DNA of 64,000 nucleotides from Streptococcus sp. 'caviae' (lineage in GTDB: Bacteria; Bacillota; Bacilli; Lactobacillales; Streptococcaceae), in contig NZ_MOWR01000007.1 of assembly GCF_001937065.1 (NCBI RefSeq), forward strand, positions 55,882 to 119,881, given 5' to 3'. Below are positions 19,664 to 29,181 of this stretch, one piece after another. Made by a program: the position numbers and the translations under genes. Under the pieces are notes generated by a model. The model did not search any database, was not told where the DNA came from, and saw only the letters and a program-made list of their open reading frames with translations. The first letter of the stretch is position 1; the number at the start of each line of letters is the position of its first letter.

Positions 19664-20455
19664 ATGTCTCATTATATCCCGCCAAAAGTTTGGGCTGCTG
19701 AGGAAAGCAATCAAGGAAAATTTTCGGGCATCAACCGTCCGACTGCCGGCAGCCGCTTCGACCAAAAACTGCCTCAGGGTGACAAACCGCTGCAGGTCTA
19801 TTCTTTAGGCACACCTAACGGTATCAAGGTCACTATTATGCTGGAAGAGCTGCGTGAACTTGGTGTCAAAGAAGCAGATTATGATCTCTTCAAAATTTCC
19901 ATCATGGAGGGTGACCAATTTGGTTCTGATTTCGTTGCCATTAATCCCAACTCCAAAATTCCAGCTCTTTTAGATAAGTCTCAGGAACCAAGCGTCCGTG
20001 TCTTTGAATCGGGCTCTATCCTGCTTTATCTGGCTGATCAATTTGAACACCTCATCCCTAAAGATTGGACTCAGCGAACAGAGGTCCTTAATTGGCTCTT
20101 TTGGCAGATGGGAGCTGCACCCTTTGTTGGCGGCGGTTTTGGCCACTTTTTCAATTATGCTCCTGAAAAATTAGAATACCCTATCAATCGCTTTACCATG
20201 GAAACCAAGCGTCAGCTGGACTTGTTGGATAAGGAATTGGCTCATAAGCCCTACATTGCCGGTGAAGACTATACCATTGCTGATATCGCTGTCTGGTCAT
20301 GGTACGGACGTTTGGCACAAGATGCCCTTTATGAGGGAGCTTATGAATTTCTCGCTTTAGATACCTACCAGCACCTATTGGACTGGACCGAAAGAATCGC
20401 TCAGCGTCCTGCTGTTAAGCGAGCTTTGGCAGCTGATTACAAAGATATCAAGTAA
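19664..20455 (+). CDS. yghU: Glutathione S-transferase family protein, YghU-like
   Basis: Thioredoxin-fold N-terminal domain plus helical C-terminal domain, 263 residues. YghU-type enzymes act as disulfide-bond reductases or peroxidases with glutathione. The extended N-terminus (SHYIPPKVWAAEESNQGKFS), the active-site region SLGTPNGIKVTIMLEEL and the ESGSILLYLAD motif match that subfamily. ATG 19664 has GGAAAGGAG at 6 nt; an upstream in-frame ATG lacks one. It diverges from adenosine deaminase and ends in its own terminator. Confidence 0.9.
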   Translation: MSHYIPPKVWAAEESNQGKFSGINRPTAGSRFDQKLPQGDKPLQVYSLGTPNGIKVTIMLEELRELGVKEADYDLFKISIMEGDQFGSDFVAINPNSKIPALLDKSQEPSVRVFESGSILLYLADQFEHLIPKDWTQRTEVLNWLFWQMGAAPFVGGGFGHFFNYAPEKLEYPINRFTMETKRQLDLLDKELAHKPYIAGEDYTIADIAVWSWYGRLAQDALYEGAYEFLALDTYQHLLDWTERIAQRPAVKRALAADYKDIK

Positions 20456-20459
20456 AAAT

Positions 20460-20491
20460 AAAAGTCAATCCTTTCTAAGATTGGCTTTTTC
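20460..20491 (+). terminator. Terminator of the yghU-like gene
   Basis: AGTCAATC and GATTGGCT form a hairpin followed by a T run, 5 bp after the stop. Confidence 0.8.
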
Positions 20492-20525
20492 TATGGTATA
20501 ATTAAAAAAATGAATTGAGGTATCT

Positions 20526-21461
20526 ATGACTGCTTTCAAAACTATTCTAGCTAAAATCAAAGCTTACGACACCATTATTATTCACCGCCATATGAAGCCT
20601 GATCCGGATGCATTGGGCAGTCAGGTCGGTTTAAAAGACATTATTCAGACGAATTTTCCCCAAAAAACCGTTAAAGTGACTGGCTATGATGAGCCAACCC
20701 TAGATTGGCTGGCTCAAATGGATGAGGTCGCTGATGAAGATTATCAAGGGGCGCTTGTCATTGTAACTGATACAGCTAACCGCCCGCGTATTGATGATCA
20801 GCGCTATTTAAAAGGTGACTTTTTAATCAAAATTGACCACCATCCGGACGAAGACTTTTACGGTGATTTGTCCTATGTTGATACAACAGCCTCCAGCGCC
20901 AGTGAAATTATCACTGATTTTGCCCTGCACAATCAGCTGCAGCTGTCTGCTCAGGCGGCTCGCCTGCTCTACGCCGGTATTATCGGCGACACAGGACGCT
21001 TTCTCTACCCTGCAACCACATCAAAAACGTTAAAAATTGCCAGTAAGCTGCTTACATACGATTTTGATTTTGCAGCTTTAGCACGTCAGATGGATTCTTT
21101 CCCTTACAAGATTGCAAAGCTCTTAGCCTATATTTTTGAAAACCTTGAAATTGATGAAAATGGAGCGGCTCGCATCCTTCTCAGTCAGGAAGTGCTGAAA
21201 GCTTTTAACCTGACAGATGCGGAAACTTCAGCCATTGTCTCTGCTCCGGGGAAAATCGACACTGTCCAAGTCTGGGCCATTTTTGTTGAGCAGCCGGATG
21301 GCCATTACCGCGTCAGACTTCGCAGCAAAACGGCTGTTATCAATGAAGTCGCTAAGAGACATGCCGGCGGCGGCCATCCCTTAGCAAGCGGTGCTAATTC
21401 CTATAGTTTGGCCGAAAATGACGACATTTACCAAGAACTCAAAAATGTGTTAAAATCGTAG
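20526..21461 (+). CDS. nrnA: DHH/DHHA1 phosphoesterase, NrnA-like oligoribonuclease / pAp phosphatase
   Basis: Degrades very short RNA and 3'-phosphoadenosine 5'-phosphate. The 311-residue protein has the DHH signatures: IIHRHMKPDPDALGSQVGL near residue 20, VTDTANRPR, IDHHPDED near 105, and the C-terminal DHHA1 motif GGGHPLASGA near 282. An extended -10 (TGGTATAAT) lies about 25 bp upstream and a GAGG RBS precedes the ATG. The next gene is rpmE2 at 93 bp, with a weak hairpin between them. Confidence 0.93.
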   Translation: MTAFKTILAKIKAYDTIIIHRHMKPDPDALGSQVGLKDIIQTNFPQKTVKVTGYDEPTLDWLAQMDEVADEDYQGALVIVTDTANRPRIDDQRYLKGDFLIKIDHHPDEDFYGDLSYVDTTASSASEIITDFALHNQLQLSAQAARLLYAGIIGDTGRFLYPATTSKTLKIASKLLTYDFDFAALARQMDSFPYKIAKLLAYIFENLEIDENGAARILLSQEVLKAFNLTDAETSAIVSAPGKIDTVQVWAIFVEQPDGHYRVRLRSKTAVINEVAKRHAGGGHPLASGANSYSLAENDDIYQELKNVLKS

Positions 21462-21554
21462 AAAAAACTTGTCAAAGTTTGGCTTTTTTGTTAAAATAAA
21501 ATGGTTATTAACTATGGCTCAAAAAGAGCTATGGCAGAAAGGAAATTTTTTAAA

Positions 21555-21797
21555 ATGAGAAAAGATATTCATCCAGAATACCGTCCAGTTGTCTTCATGG
21601 ATACTTCAACTGGTTATCAGTTCCTCAGCGGCTCAACTAAGACTTCAAACGAAACAGTTGAATTTGAAGGTGAAACTTATCCGCTTATCCGTGTTGAAAT
21701 TTCATCAGATTCACACCCATTCTACACAGGACGTCAAAAATTCACTCAAGCAGACGGACGTGTCGATCGTTTCAACAAAAAATACGGTCTCAAATAA
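21555..21797 (+). CDS. rpmE2: 50S ribosomal protein L31 type B (zinc-independent)
   Basis: An 80-residue L31 without the CxxC zinc-binding pairs, the type B form that can replace zinc-binding L31 when zinc is low. Typical segments are [20 protein letters not shown] and [13 protein letters not shown] 21555 follows AGAAAGGAAA. The terminator right after the stop (21802-21828) is the target of a mobile element (21829-22120). Confidence 0.97.
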   Translation: MRKDIHPEYRPVVFMDTSTGYQFLSGSTKTSNETVEFEGETYPLIRVEISSDSHPFYTGRQKFTQADGRVDRFNKKYGLK

Positions 21798-21801
21798 GAA
21801 A

Positions 21802-21828
21802 GAAAACCTTGCTTTGGCAAGGTTTTTT
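21802..21828. repeat. Left target duplication of element copy B (rpmE2 terminator)
   Basis: A 27-bp sequence, GAAAACCTTGCTTTGGCAAG plus GTTTTTT, a complete rho-independent terminator of rpmE2. An identical copy is at 22121-22147. Confidence 0.92.
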
Positions 21829-22120
21829 CAGGTTGTAGACAAACTCTATAGTCAGCATTTCACAAGCACACACATCTTAGGATAATACCAATTCACAATC
21901 TATAAGAAAAATAGGCAATTGAACGAGCCTGCCCCAGATACTTTCCGCTGTAGCAAAAACGCCAGAAATCACTTTATTTCTGGCGTTCGGAGATTTTGAG
22001 ACTTGGGCTCAAAATCTAGGTATGAAATTCCAAAGGAAGTTGCTACCGTCCGTGCTACCTAAGGAAAGTATCATAACACAATAGTTCTTTTGATAAAAAT
22101 TGACTTTTTCTTCAGTCTGA
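21829..22120. mobile_element. Structured repeat element, copy B (292 bp, cleanest copy)
   Basis: Non-coding element between two identical 27-bp copies of the rpmE2 terminator. Its ends form an imperfect inverted repeat: left CAGGTTGTAGACAAA and the reverse complement of the right end, CAGACTGAAGAAAAA, 11 of 15 matching. GATACTTTCC (21937-21946) pairs with GGAAAGTATC (22063-22072). Inside are AACGCCAGAAAT/ATTTCTGGCGTT (21958-21987), AGATTTTGAG/CTCAAAATCT (21991-22017), and a TGCTACC/GTGCTACC region. The left 120 bp are nearly identical to copy C, so both are recent. No open frame of note. Confidence 0.85.
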
Positions 22121-22147
22121 GAAAACCTTGCTTTGGCAAGGTTTTTT
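22121..22147. repeat. Right target duplication of element copy B (rpmE2 terminator)
   Basis: Identical to 21802-21828. It keeps its T run and so still works as a terminator downstream of the element. Confidence 0.92.
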
Positions 22148-22173
22148 GGTTGTCGTTTGTCCAGCTGTCTTAG

Positions 22174-22479
22174 CTATTTCACTTCTATCTGCAGAATCTT
22201 ACTGTCTTTAAGAGCGTAGAGATTATGGACTTGATCAGCAGCGATGCTCAGCATTCCCTGAGCATTAAGCAGGTACTTTTCATCTGCTGTCTCAACTTGA
22301 AGGCTGCCCTCCAACACCTGAATCAGCTTTGTCAGTTTACCGGATTCATTGCTGATGGACTCTCCTGCAGCCATAGCATAGAGGGTAATGGGGCTGGCCA
22401 TTTCTAATTTCTTAGTTAAAGAACGGCTGGCGATTTGACCGTCATGGTAGGTTACTAAGTCTAAAAGATTATCAATCAT
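22174..22479 (-). CDS. Cupin-domain protein (small)
   Basis: A 101-residue single-domain protein with a conserved beta-barrel pattern (LTKLIQVLEGSLQVETADEK, then a QVHNLYALKDSKILQIEVK strand near the end). Only one possible metal-binding His remains clear (VHNL), so metal binding is uncertain. It overlaps the upstream cupin gene by 8 bp and resembles it in layout, suggesting the two arose by duplication and act together. Substrate unknown. Confidence 0.75.
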   Translation of the reverse strand: MIDNLLDLVTYHDGQIASRSLTKKLEMASPITLYAMAAGESISNESGKLTKLIQVLEGSLQVETADEKYLLNAQGMLSIAADQVHNLYALKDSKILQIEVK

Positions 22480-22819
22480 GGCTCACCTCAGGTTTGACAA
22501 CAACCAAGAGCATTTGAAAGGCTTCCTTGGCATAAAGGCTGTGGGGAATACCCGCCGGCATAATGATGGTCTGACCGGCAGCCACTTCAAAAACATCTTC
22601 ATCAATAGTGATTTCTGCCAGACCGCTTAAAACATTGACCATGGCATCACCCGGTGACGAGTGGCGGCTGATTTCCTGATCCTTATCCAGTGAGAAAAGT
22701 GTCATTCCCAGATCTTTCCGCTGTACCAGTGTTTTGCTGAGCATCTGCTCTTCTTCAATTGGAACTTCCCTTTTTAAATCTAATACCTTGCTAGGCTGAA
22801 GTTTTTCAATATAAGCCAT
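22472..22819 (-). CDS. Cupin-domain protein
   Basis: A 115-residue cupin. Motif 1 is SRHSSPGDAMVNVLSGLAEI (His and Glu-like positions) and motif 2 is GQTIIMPAGIPHSLYAK, giving a plausible metal site. Proteins of this size often bind small ligands or act in sugar or polyketide metabolism; the role here is unknown. It starts the unit, with the smaller cupin gene overlapping its 3' end. ATG 22819 follows AAGGGAG. Confidence 0.85.
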   Translation of the reverse strand: MAYIEKLQPSKVLDLKREVPIEEEQMLSKTLVQRKDLGMTLFSLDKDQEISRHSSPGDAMVNVLSGLAEITIDEDVFEVAAGQTIIMPAGIPHSLYAKEAFQMLLVVVKPEVSHD

Positions 22820-22910
22820 CTTTTCTCCCTTCTTTTTACAACCGGTCTCTACTGTATGTTACAAACTGCAGGACAGGCTGATCACTCCTTGTTTTGCGGG
22901 CTCAGAAACC

Positions 22911-23861
22911 CTAATTTAAAACAATAACCTTGCCGAAACCCGCCGTGCTTTCAATATAAGCATGGGCTTTGCTAATTTCCTCTAGTTTAAAAATCTTTTC
23001 AACACGAATCGGTACCTGAAATTTCGCCACATAGTCCAGCATTTCCTGCAGCCTTTCTTGGTCCACATCGCCAGAGTAAAAACTTGTCAGGTAACTGTTG
23101 TGCTTTAATTCCATAATCGGATCAAAGTCTTCCAGATACCAGCGGCCGCCCAGCTGGCCATTGGAACAGACAATTCCCTGCTCATTAATATGATCAAAAG
23201 AATCTTTGACTGAGGCCGGCCCGATTAATTCTAAAATTTTATCAAAGCGCAAATCCGTCTGTAAAACATTGTTTTCATCCAGAATGATCCCATCATAGCC
23301 TAAGTTTAATAAAATGGCCTCTTTTTCTAAATGGCGGCTGCTGCCGAAAACCTTATTTTGAGGAAACTGGGCCTTAATCAGACCGAGCATGGCCAGACCG
23401 ACACCAGACGATGCTCCCCGTATCAGGGTCACATCTCCTGCTTTGATTTGCAGGTTTTTAAAAGCGCCGTAGGCAGTATAGTAGGTTTCGGGCAGAGCCG
23501 CTAATTTTTCTATCGGCAAATCTGTTTTAACAGGATAGATTTGTTCATCCGGCAGAAGGGTGTACTCTGCATAAGAACCATCAAAATCGCGTCCCATTTC
23601 TCCCATGATAGAAATAATCTGCTGACCGGCCTTTAGATGGGGAGACTGTGTTTGGACAACCTCTCCGATACATTCAATTCCCAAAATTCTGGGAAAGCTG
23701 ACACTGGGAGACAGCCCCTGCCTTGTGAAAATTTCTGAATGGTTGATACCAAAGCCTAAAACCTTGATGAGACTCCAGCCGTCTTTGAGTTTAGGGAGCG
23801 GCCTGTCCTCGATGACAAAAGTGTCCGGACCGCCAGCTTTATAAACAACTGCTGCTTTCAT
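22911..23861 (-). CDS. Zinc-independent quinone oxidoreductase-like MDR dehydrogenase
   Basis: NADPH-dependent medium-chain reductase of the quinone oxidoreductase group, 316 residues. N-terminal GroES-like domain (MKAAVVYKAGGPDTFVIEDRP), then the catalytic core with GFGINHSEIFTRQG and a Rossmann motif (LIRGASSGVGLAMLGLIKAQ near residue 150). The structural zinc Cys cluster is absent. ATG 23861 follows AAAGGAG; the frame upstream is open but has no RBS. Likely detoxifies quinones or enones. Substrate unknown. Confidence 0.87.
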   Translation of the reverse strand: MKAAVVYKAGGPDTFVIEDRPLPKLKDGWSLIKVLGFGINHSEIFTRQGLSPSVSFPRILGIECIGEVVQTQSPHLKAGQQIISIMGEMGRDFDGSYAEYTLLPDEQIYPVKTDLPIEKLAALPETYYTAYGAFKNLQIKAGDVTLIRGASSGVGLAMLGLIKAQFPQNKVFGSSRHLEKEAILLNLGYDGIILDENNVLQTDLRFDKILELIGPASVKDSFDHINEQGIVCSNGQLGGRWYLEDFDPIMELKHNSYLTSFYSGDVDQERLQEMLDYVAKFQVPIRVEKIFKLEEISKAHAYIESTAGFGKVIVLN

Positions 23862-23963
23862 AAGCACTCCTTTCTTCATTACTGCTATTATAAGAAATAG
23901 CAGAAGTATTTGCAAACGTTTACTCATCTCAATAGCTCTTTTCATCATTCCTCAATGACTCAC

Positions 23964-24014
23964 AAAAAGCAAAGCAGCCGCTTCATCTTAAAATGCCGGC
24001 TGCTTTGCTTTTTT
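23964..24014 (-). terminator. Terminator of adcA
   Basis: A strong hairpin, AAAAAGCAAAGCAGCCG pairing with CGGCTGCTTTGCTTTTT (one offset), with T runs on both strands, so it can stop transcription both ways. Confidence 0.85.
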
Positions 24015-24035
24015 CTTGATTCTAACAGGATGTCT

Positions 24036-25559
24036 TTAGTGAGCCACAATTTCCTGGGCGATCTCTTGACCGCTTAGTTTATTGGGATAGTAGGTTGGCC
24101 AGTTTTCCAATTCTTCCAGCAGCTTATCCTGACTCTCACTGCCCCAGAACAGATGGAAATGCTCTGCCTTTTGAGGCTTGATGCCATGGTCGCTGAATTG
24201 AATGTATTTGAAGGAACCGGCATTCTTTGACTTTGTTTCAAAAAGATAGCGCACCCCGCGATTGCCTTTTGAATAGTTAAGAATCTTGTAACCAACATAT
24301 TTATAGGTGTACTTATAATCCTTGCCTTTTTGGGTAAAGGTAACCGTATTTTTCTTGCCATCAATAGCAATCTTGTCTACATCTGTCTTGTAGCCTTTCG
24401 TGTAATAAGCCTTATATTCCTGCGCAGTCATATCTTTCTTAGACTTAGCCTTATAATCCCAGACACTGTCCAAACTGCCGTCTTTTAAATAAGGATAAAC
24501 AGACTGCCACTTGCCCGTCCAATCGGAGAGTTTGCGGTCCTTCACATTCTTATCCTTAAAGTAGCCGTTAGCAACAGTCTTGCTGTTATCTTTTTCAGGC
24601 TGGATAGCTTTGCCGGCTGCATCTGTCGTCTTGCGGAGTGCCTTTAGATTGCGCCGCATGACAGAAAAATAATCCTCGCCAGCCTCCATCTGCTTTTTGG
24701 TCAGACTTTCCAGAGGGCTCAGTACAGCCGTTTTAACGCCGGCTTCATCGGCCAAGGTTTTGGAAACTGATGAAGAAGCATTTTCTTCGAAATAAATATA
24801 ATCAATCCCATATCCCTTGACATATTGAGACAGATCAGCTAAGCGCTTGGCTGAGGGTTCAGACTCGGCTGTCAAACCCGTAATAGGAATTTGTGTCAAA
24901 CCGTAATCAAGGGCTAAGTAACCAAAGGCTGCATGCTGTGTGACAAAGGATTTCTGCTGAGCCTTGCTCAGAGCATGGCTGTAGTCTTTATCCAGTGCCT
25001 GTAATTTTTTGATATAGGCAGCAGCATTTTCCTTAAAGACCTCGGCCTTCTTAGGAAAATGGTGTGAGAGTTCATCACGGATATTTTCCACCAGGCTGAC
25101 TGCTCGCTTAGGCGACAGCCATACGTGCGGATCATAAGCATGATGGTGTCCTTCATGCCCATGGTCATGGTCTCCTTCTTCCGTTCCCGGTGCTAGAATC
25201 ATCTTTTCAGTGGCTTCAATGAAGGGGACTTTTTTAGTATCGACAGATTTTTTCACAGACGTCACCCAGGATTCCATGCTGTCAGAATCATAGACAAAGG
25301 CATCGGCTTCCTGGATTTTGCTGACATCTCTGGTTGAAGGTTCAAAGTCATGGACCTCCGTGCCTGCTTTAACCAAGAGTGAGACCTGTCCTTGATTGCC
25401 AACGATATTTTTCGTAAATTCATACATGGGATAAAAGGTGGTAACGACAGCTATCTTGCCATCAGTTTTCCTGCTTTCTTCCCTATTCATTAAAAAGACG
25501 ACGGCTGCCAGCAATATAGCCATGAGCAGTGATATGATGATAACAGGTTTTTTCTTCAT
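24036..25559 (-). CDS. adcA: Zinc ABC transporter substrate-binding lipoprotein AdcA
   Basis: Surface zinc receptor of the AdcABC importer, 507 residues. A hydrophobic N-terminal segment (residues 6-21) serves as signal; the lipobox is not clear. A ZnuA-like domain (about 35-310) contains the His-rich loop DHDHGHEGHHHAYDPHVWLSP, which captures zinc. The C-terminal ZinT domain (about 330-507) has FKDKNVKDRKLSDWTGKWQS and HFHLFWGSES. Upstream lie two AdcR boxes (25576-25602). adcB, adcC and adcR are not in the window. A strong terminator follows. Confidence 0.96.
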   Translation of the reverse strand: MKKKPVIIISLLMAILLAAVVFLMNREESRKTDGKIAVVTTFYPMYEFTKNIVGNQGQVSLLVKAGTEVHDFEPSTRDVSKIQEADAFVYDSDSMESWVTSVKKSVDTKKVPFIEATEKMILAPGTEEGDHDHGHEGHHHAYDPHVWLSPKRAVSLVENIRDELSHHFPKKAEVFKENAAAYIKKLQALDKDYSHALSKAQQKSFVTQHAAFGYLALDYGLTQIPITGLTAESEPSAKRLADLSQYVKGYGIDYIYFEENASSSVSKTLADEAGVKTAVLSPLESLTKKQMEAGEDYFSVMRRNLKALRKTTDAAGKAIQPEKDNSKTVANGYFKDKNVKDRKLSDWTGKWQSVYPYLKDGSLDSVWDYKAKSKKDMTAQEYKAYYTKGYKTDVDKIAIDGKKNTVTFTQKGKDYKYTYKYVGYKILNYSKGNRGVRYLFETKSKNAGSFKYIQFSDHGIKPQKAEHFHLFWGSESQDKLLEELENWPTYYPNKLSGQEIAQEIVAH

Positions 25560-25575
25560 GCAAATCTCCTTTTCG

Positions 25576-25602
25576 TTAACCAGTTAATTATTTACTGGTT
25601 AA
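25576..25602. promoter_or_regulatory. Two AdcR (zinc repressor) operators upstream of adcA
   Basis: TTAACCAGTTAA at 25576-25587 matches the AdcR consensus TTAACYRGTTAA exactly, and TTAACCAGTAA (minus strand, 25601-25591) is a near-complete second box. They lie between the -10 box and the adcA RBS, so bound AdcR-zinc would block transcription. Confidence 0.9.
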
Positions 25603-25629
25603 GTATAGCATATTTAAAAATTTTTGCAA
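25602..25629 (-). promoter_or_regulatory. adcA promoter
   Basis: TTGCAA (25629-25624), 16-bp spacer, TATACT (25607-25602) with a TG extension. The AdcR boxes begin at the end of the -10 box. Confidence 0.75.
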
Positions 25630-25880
25630 GCTTTTTACACCAATATCCAATAAAAATCAAAAATTGACTGGGCGGCAAGCTGCAGGCTGTACTAGGTTAG
25701 GGCAAAGTGACGGCAGCAACCTATATTTGAAGAATATAAAATTTTCTAACGAAAAAAGAAGCTGCAGCTGGCACTGCTCCCCAAAAGCCGGATAGAAAAA
25801 AACAGCTTGGAAAGTCAGCACAGCATTCAGCTCCTGCATGTTTAGCTTGATATAAGTTTTGGGAAAGCAAGAAGACCAGC
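25630..25880. other. Non-coding stretch between adcA and the dipeptidase gene
   Basis: No gene is supported here. The only open frame (minus strand, about 60 codons) has no RBS and no recognisable composition. No clear terminator for the dipeptidase gene was seen. Confidence 0.45.
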
Positions 25881-27278
25881 TTAATCACTGACGCCATAAT
25901 GATTGGTCATCAGATTGCTGGCATCAAAAAGAATTTTTTGAAGCAACACCTGTGTCTCCTGCTCAATAAAATCACTCATGGCTTGATTCTCCGCTTCAAA
26001 ATCAACGGCTTCTCCTGCTGCCAAGGCCTTATCAATACGATGAAGCATGGCATGCCCTTGAGCCATTGTTTTTTCAACATAAGCATCTAAATCACTCTCA
26101 TGCTGATGGTAATGAGGATCGGCAAGGGCGGCAATCAAACGGTTGACCCAGTAAAAACTATCCGTAGATACCTTGTCAGTGGTATTGGCAAAATAGTCTG
26201 GTGTTTTTGACACCTGTGTAAAGAAGGGTACCATGGTATTAAACGGCATGGAACCATAGGAAAGCCACTGAACACCTCTGACTGACTGAGCTTTATCAGG
26301 CCTTATCTGCAGCAGGGCAGTCTGACTGGTGCGATTGATGCCAATCGTTCTAAAAGCCGTTCGGCTGATCTTATCTCCTTCAGGACCGTAAGGATCAAAA
26401 GCCGTGTCTTGATAGTGACTGCTTAAAACATACTTAATATCTTCCACGGTAATCTTGCGGTAAGACTTCTGCGACCAAGGAAGAAAGAAGCTGCGCGGAT
26501 CCTGCTCCATTTCGGGATTGAAAAAATGCTGCACGGCCCAGGCACGAGGCGTATTGTAATGTCTGTCCTTGTCCTTTTGGCTGCCAAAGGCATAGCGCGG
26601 ATTGAAATGCTCATTGGAATAAGTCAAATCAAGATGATTTTCCTCAATAAAACTTCTTAAATCACTGGAAAAAAGGTAGTCATCGGGATTATTGAATTCA
26701 AAATGGTCAATGCCTAACTGATTAGGATTGACAACATAAGAGTCATCCGGAACGCGGCGGGCAATCCAGTGATGGCCGCCAACAGTTTCCAGCCACCAAA
26801 TGTCAGCACTATCCGAAAAAGCGACACCATTGGACTCATAGGTGCCGTATTCTTCAAGGAGTTTCCCCAGACGTTCAACACCCTCACGCGCGGAATGAAT
26901 ATAAGGCAAAACTAAGGTCAGCATGTCTTCTTCGCCAATGCCTGATTCAACCAAGGGATCTGCCCCTAAAACACGGCTGTTGGTGGTGATGGTCTCGGTG
27001 GCACTCATGGCTACATTGGCCTCATTAATACCTGCTTCTCCCCAGATGCCATCCTTATCCAAAGCGTTGGGAACGCAGGTGTAAGATAGGGGATTGTCTG
27101 GTAAGTCCATGTGAAAAGACGACAAAACAGCCTGATAATGCCGGGGTTGTTTTTGAGGAGTGATGGCTTCAAACTTTTTAGGACAGAAATCGCCGCTTTG
27201 TGAATCTTCGGTTCTGGCAATCATGGTGGAGCCGTCGTAGCTGGCCTTTTTACCAACCAGAATAGTTGTGCACGTCAT
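25881..27278 (-). CDS. pepD: C69-family dipeptidase
   Basis: Cytoplasmic dipeptidase of the Ntn-hydrolase fold, 465 residues. The N-terminus [20 protein letters not shown] carries the conserved Cys expected to become the nucleophile, and downstream are [17 protein letters not shown] and [21 protein letters not shown], typical of PepD. Broad activity on small peptides is known for the lactic acid bacterial enzymes. The RBS AAAGGAG precedes ATG 27278. It follows whiA by 17 bp and may be read through from the rapZ-yvcK-whiA operon. Confidence 0.93.
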   Translation of the reverse strand: MTCTTILVGKKASYDGSTMIARTEDSQSGDFCPKKFEAITPQKQPRHYQAVLSSFHMDLPDNPLSYTCVPNALDKDGIWGEAGINEANVAMSATETITTNSRVLGADPLVESGIGEEDMLTLVLPYIHSAREGVERLGKLLEEYGTYESNGVAFSDSADIWWLETVGGHHWIARRVPDDSYVVNPNQLGIDHFEFNNPDDYLFSSDLRSFIEENHLDLTYSNEHFNPRYAFGSQKDKDRHYNTPRAWAVQHFFNPEMEQDPRSFFLPWSQKSYRKITVEDIKYVLSSHYQDTAFDPYGPEGDKISRTAFRTIGINRTSQTALLQIRPDKAQSVRGVQWLSYGSMPFNTMVPFFTQVSKTPDYFANTTDKVSTDSFYWVNRLIAALADPHYHQHESDLDAYVEKTMAQGHAMLHRIDKALAAGEAVDFEAENQAMSDFIEQETQVLLQKILFDASNLMTNHYGVSD

Positions 27279-27295
27279 ATAAAGCGTCTCCTTTA

Positions 27296-28207
27296 TTATA
27301 ATTCTTCTGCTATCTTATTGATTTTTCGCAGCCTGTGATTGACACCGCTTTTAGTCAAAGGAGTATCCAGACTGTCGGCAATCTGCTGGATGGAAAAATC
27401 AGGATTGGCCGCTCTTATCTGAGCAATCTGCTGCAGCTCCAAGGGCAGACTTTCCAGACCAACACTGTCCCTGATTTTAATAATATTATTGATTGTTCTC
27501 ATGCTGGCGCTGACAGTCCTGGCAATATTAGCAGTTTCTGCATTATTGGCACGATTGACATCATTTCTGGTTTCCCGCATGATTTTGATTTTTTCAAAGG
27601 CCAGCATGGCCTCCATACTGCCGATAACAATCAGAAAATCCATGATATCTTCTGCCTTTTGCAGGTAAGTAACCGCACCGTGCTTGTGCTCAATCACCTT
27701 GGCATCCAGCATAAATTTTTGCATCAGCTGGGCAAGATCCTGAGCATGATCTAAATAGACCGAAAAAATTTCCAGCTGGTATTTGCCGGATTCCGGGTCT
27801 CTGATCGAACCGGCAGACAGAAAGGCCCCTCGTAAATAGGAGCGTCCCGCATCATCGTCAGACAGGATTTTTTTCTGAATCCCCGTCTCAATGCCAAAAA
27901 AGGAATCCGACAGCTGCAAATCAGACAGTATCTTATCCACATGATGCTCAAGAAAAACCGTATAGACTCGATTTTTTCTCAGATTGGTCTTTTGGTGGTA
28001 CTTGATTTCAGGGGCTATCTGATAAAATTGCTCCAGCAGGGCATAGATATGACGGGCGATTTTGGCATTTTCGGTAATAATGGACAGGGTCAGACCTTGC
28101 TGGGTCAGGCCCAAATTCCCCGACATTTTAATAATAGCTGACAATTCATTTTTGTCAGCTGTGTCTAAATTTAAAATTTCTTCTTTAACAGATGTGGTAA
28201 AACTCAT
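27296..28207 (-). CDS. whiA: DNA-binding protein WhiA
   Basis: Conserved Gram-positive protein that combines a degenerate LAGLIDADG-like domain and a C-terminal helix-turn-helix. In Firmicutes it affects cell division and chromosome segregation. The 303-residue protein starts [15 protein letters not shown], has [23 protein letters not shown] in the middle, and ends with the HTH region [26 protein letters not shown]. The start overlaps the yvcK stop by 4 bp, so rapZ-yvcK-whiA is one coupled operon. Confidence 0.97.
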   Translation of the reverse strand: MSFTTSVKEEILNLDTADKNELSAIIKMSGNLGLTQQGLTLSIITENAKIARHIYALLEQFYQIAPEIKYHQKTNLRKNRVYTVFLEHHVDKILSDLQLSDSFFGIETGIQKKILSDDDAGRSYLRGAFLSAGSIRDPESGKYQLEIFSVYLDHAQDLAQLMQKFMLDAKVIEHKHGAVTYLQKAEDIMDFLIVIGSMEAMLAFEKIKIMRETRNDVNRANNAETANIARTVSASMRTINNIIKIRDSVGLESLPLELQQIAQIRAANPDFSIQQIADSLDTPLTKSGVNHRLRKINKIAEEL

Positions 28208-29181
28208 AATTCTTTCATTCTAATCAGGCTCATCAGCTCGGCAACAACACTCTTGCCGTTGTGAAAAGCGCCGCCATTTTCCAAACAGAGGAAGTTTGAC
28301 GAAACAACACGGGGCACCTGCTCTTTAAGGCCGGCAAAATCGTGCTCCACCTGAACGAGATATTCATCAAATTTATTAGAATTCATGTACTCTTTAGGTA
28401 CCTGCTCAACATTGACCAAGACTGTATCAATAAACTGCTGCCCCAAATGACGGTTGAGCACCCGCACATGGTCCGCATCGGTAAAATGCTCGGTCTCTCC
28501 GTATTGGGTCATGATATTGCAGACGTAAGCCACTTCTGCCTTGGTCTCACAGAGTGCTTTCCCGATCTCATCAATAACCAAGTTTGGCAAAATCGAAGTA
28601 AAAAGTGAACCGGGTCCCAAGACAATCATATCACTATCCATGATGGCATCAACAACCTTGCGGCTGGCAGCAGGTTTGGCGTCGTCATAGCTGTTGGTTA
28701 CATAAACATGGTCTATCATGCCCTTGTGCTTGGCAATCTGACTCTCACCGACAACCTCCTGACCGTCCTGAAAAACAGCATGAAGCGTCAGAGCTTTTTC
28801 ACTGGAGGGATAGATTTTGCCAGTAACGTGGAAAAATTTGGACAGAATCTGCATGGCATTATAGGTAGAACCTTGCATTTCTGAAATGCCGGCAATGATT
28901 AAGTTGCCCAGCGGGTGCCCAGCAAGCGCACCGTCTTCGGCATTAAAACGGTATTGAAAAATTTTCTCGTAAAATCTGGGCATATCGCTCATCGCTACCA
29001 GAACATTTCTGAGGTCTCCAGGAGGAGTCAGCTGCATGACATGGCGAATCGCTCCGGAACTGCCGCCGTCATCTGCCACCGTGACAATAGCTGTAATATC
29101 CACATCTTCATGACGCAGACTGCTTAAAAGAACAGGCAAGCCTGTACCGCCGCCAATAAGGGTTATTCTTGGTTTTCTCAT
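28204..29181 (-). CDS. yvcK: YvcK family protein (gluconeogenesis factor, UDP-sugar binding)
   Basis: A 325-residue protein of the CofD-like fold. In Bacillus and Listeria it is needed for growth on gluconeogenic carbon and for cell-wall homeostasis, and binds UDP-GlcNAc. The N-terminus [20 protein letters not shown], the [15 protein letters not shown] segment and [18 protein letters not shown] are all typical. It overlaps rapZ and whiA by 4 bp each. Confidence 0.96.
   Translation of the reverse strand: MRKPRITLIGGGTGLPVLLSSLRHEDVDITAIVTVADDGGSSGAIRHVMQLTPPGDLRNVLVAMSDMPRFYEKIFQYRFNAEDGALAGHPLGNLIIAGISEMQGSTYNAMQILSKFFHVTGKIYPSSEKALTLHAVFQDGQEVVGESQIAKHKGMIDHVYVTNSYDDAKPAASRKVVDAIMDSDMIVLGPGSLFTSILPNLVIDEIGKALCETKAEVAYVCNIMTQYGETEHFTDADHVRVLNRHLGQQFIDTVLVNVEQVPKEYMNSNKFDEYLVQVEHDFAGLKEQVPRVVSSNFLCLENGGAFHNGKSVVAELMSLIRMKEL

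Noticed and set aside
25657..25839. Minus-strand open frame of 60 codons upstream of adcA
   Set aside because: No RBS and no protein-like pattern; lies in an AT-rich gap.
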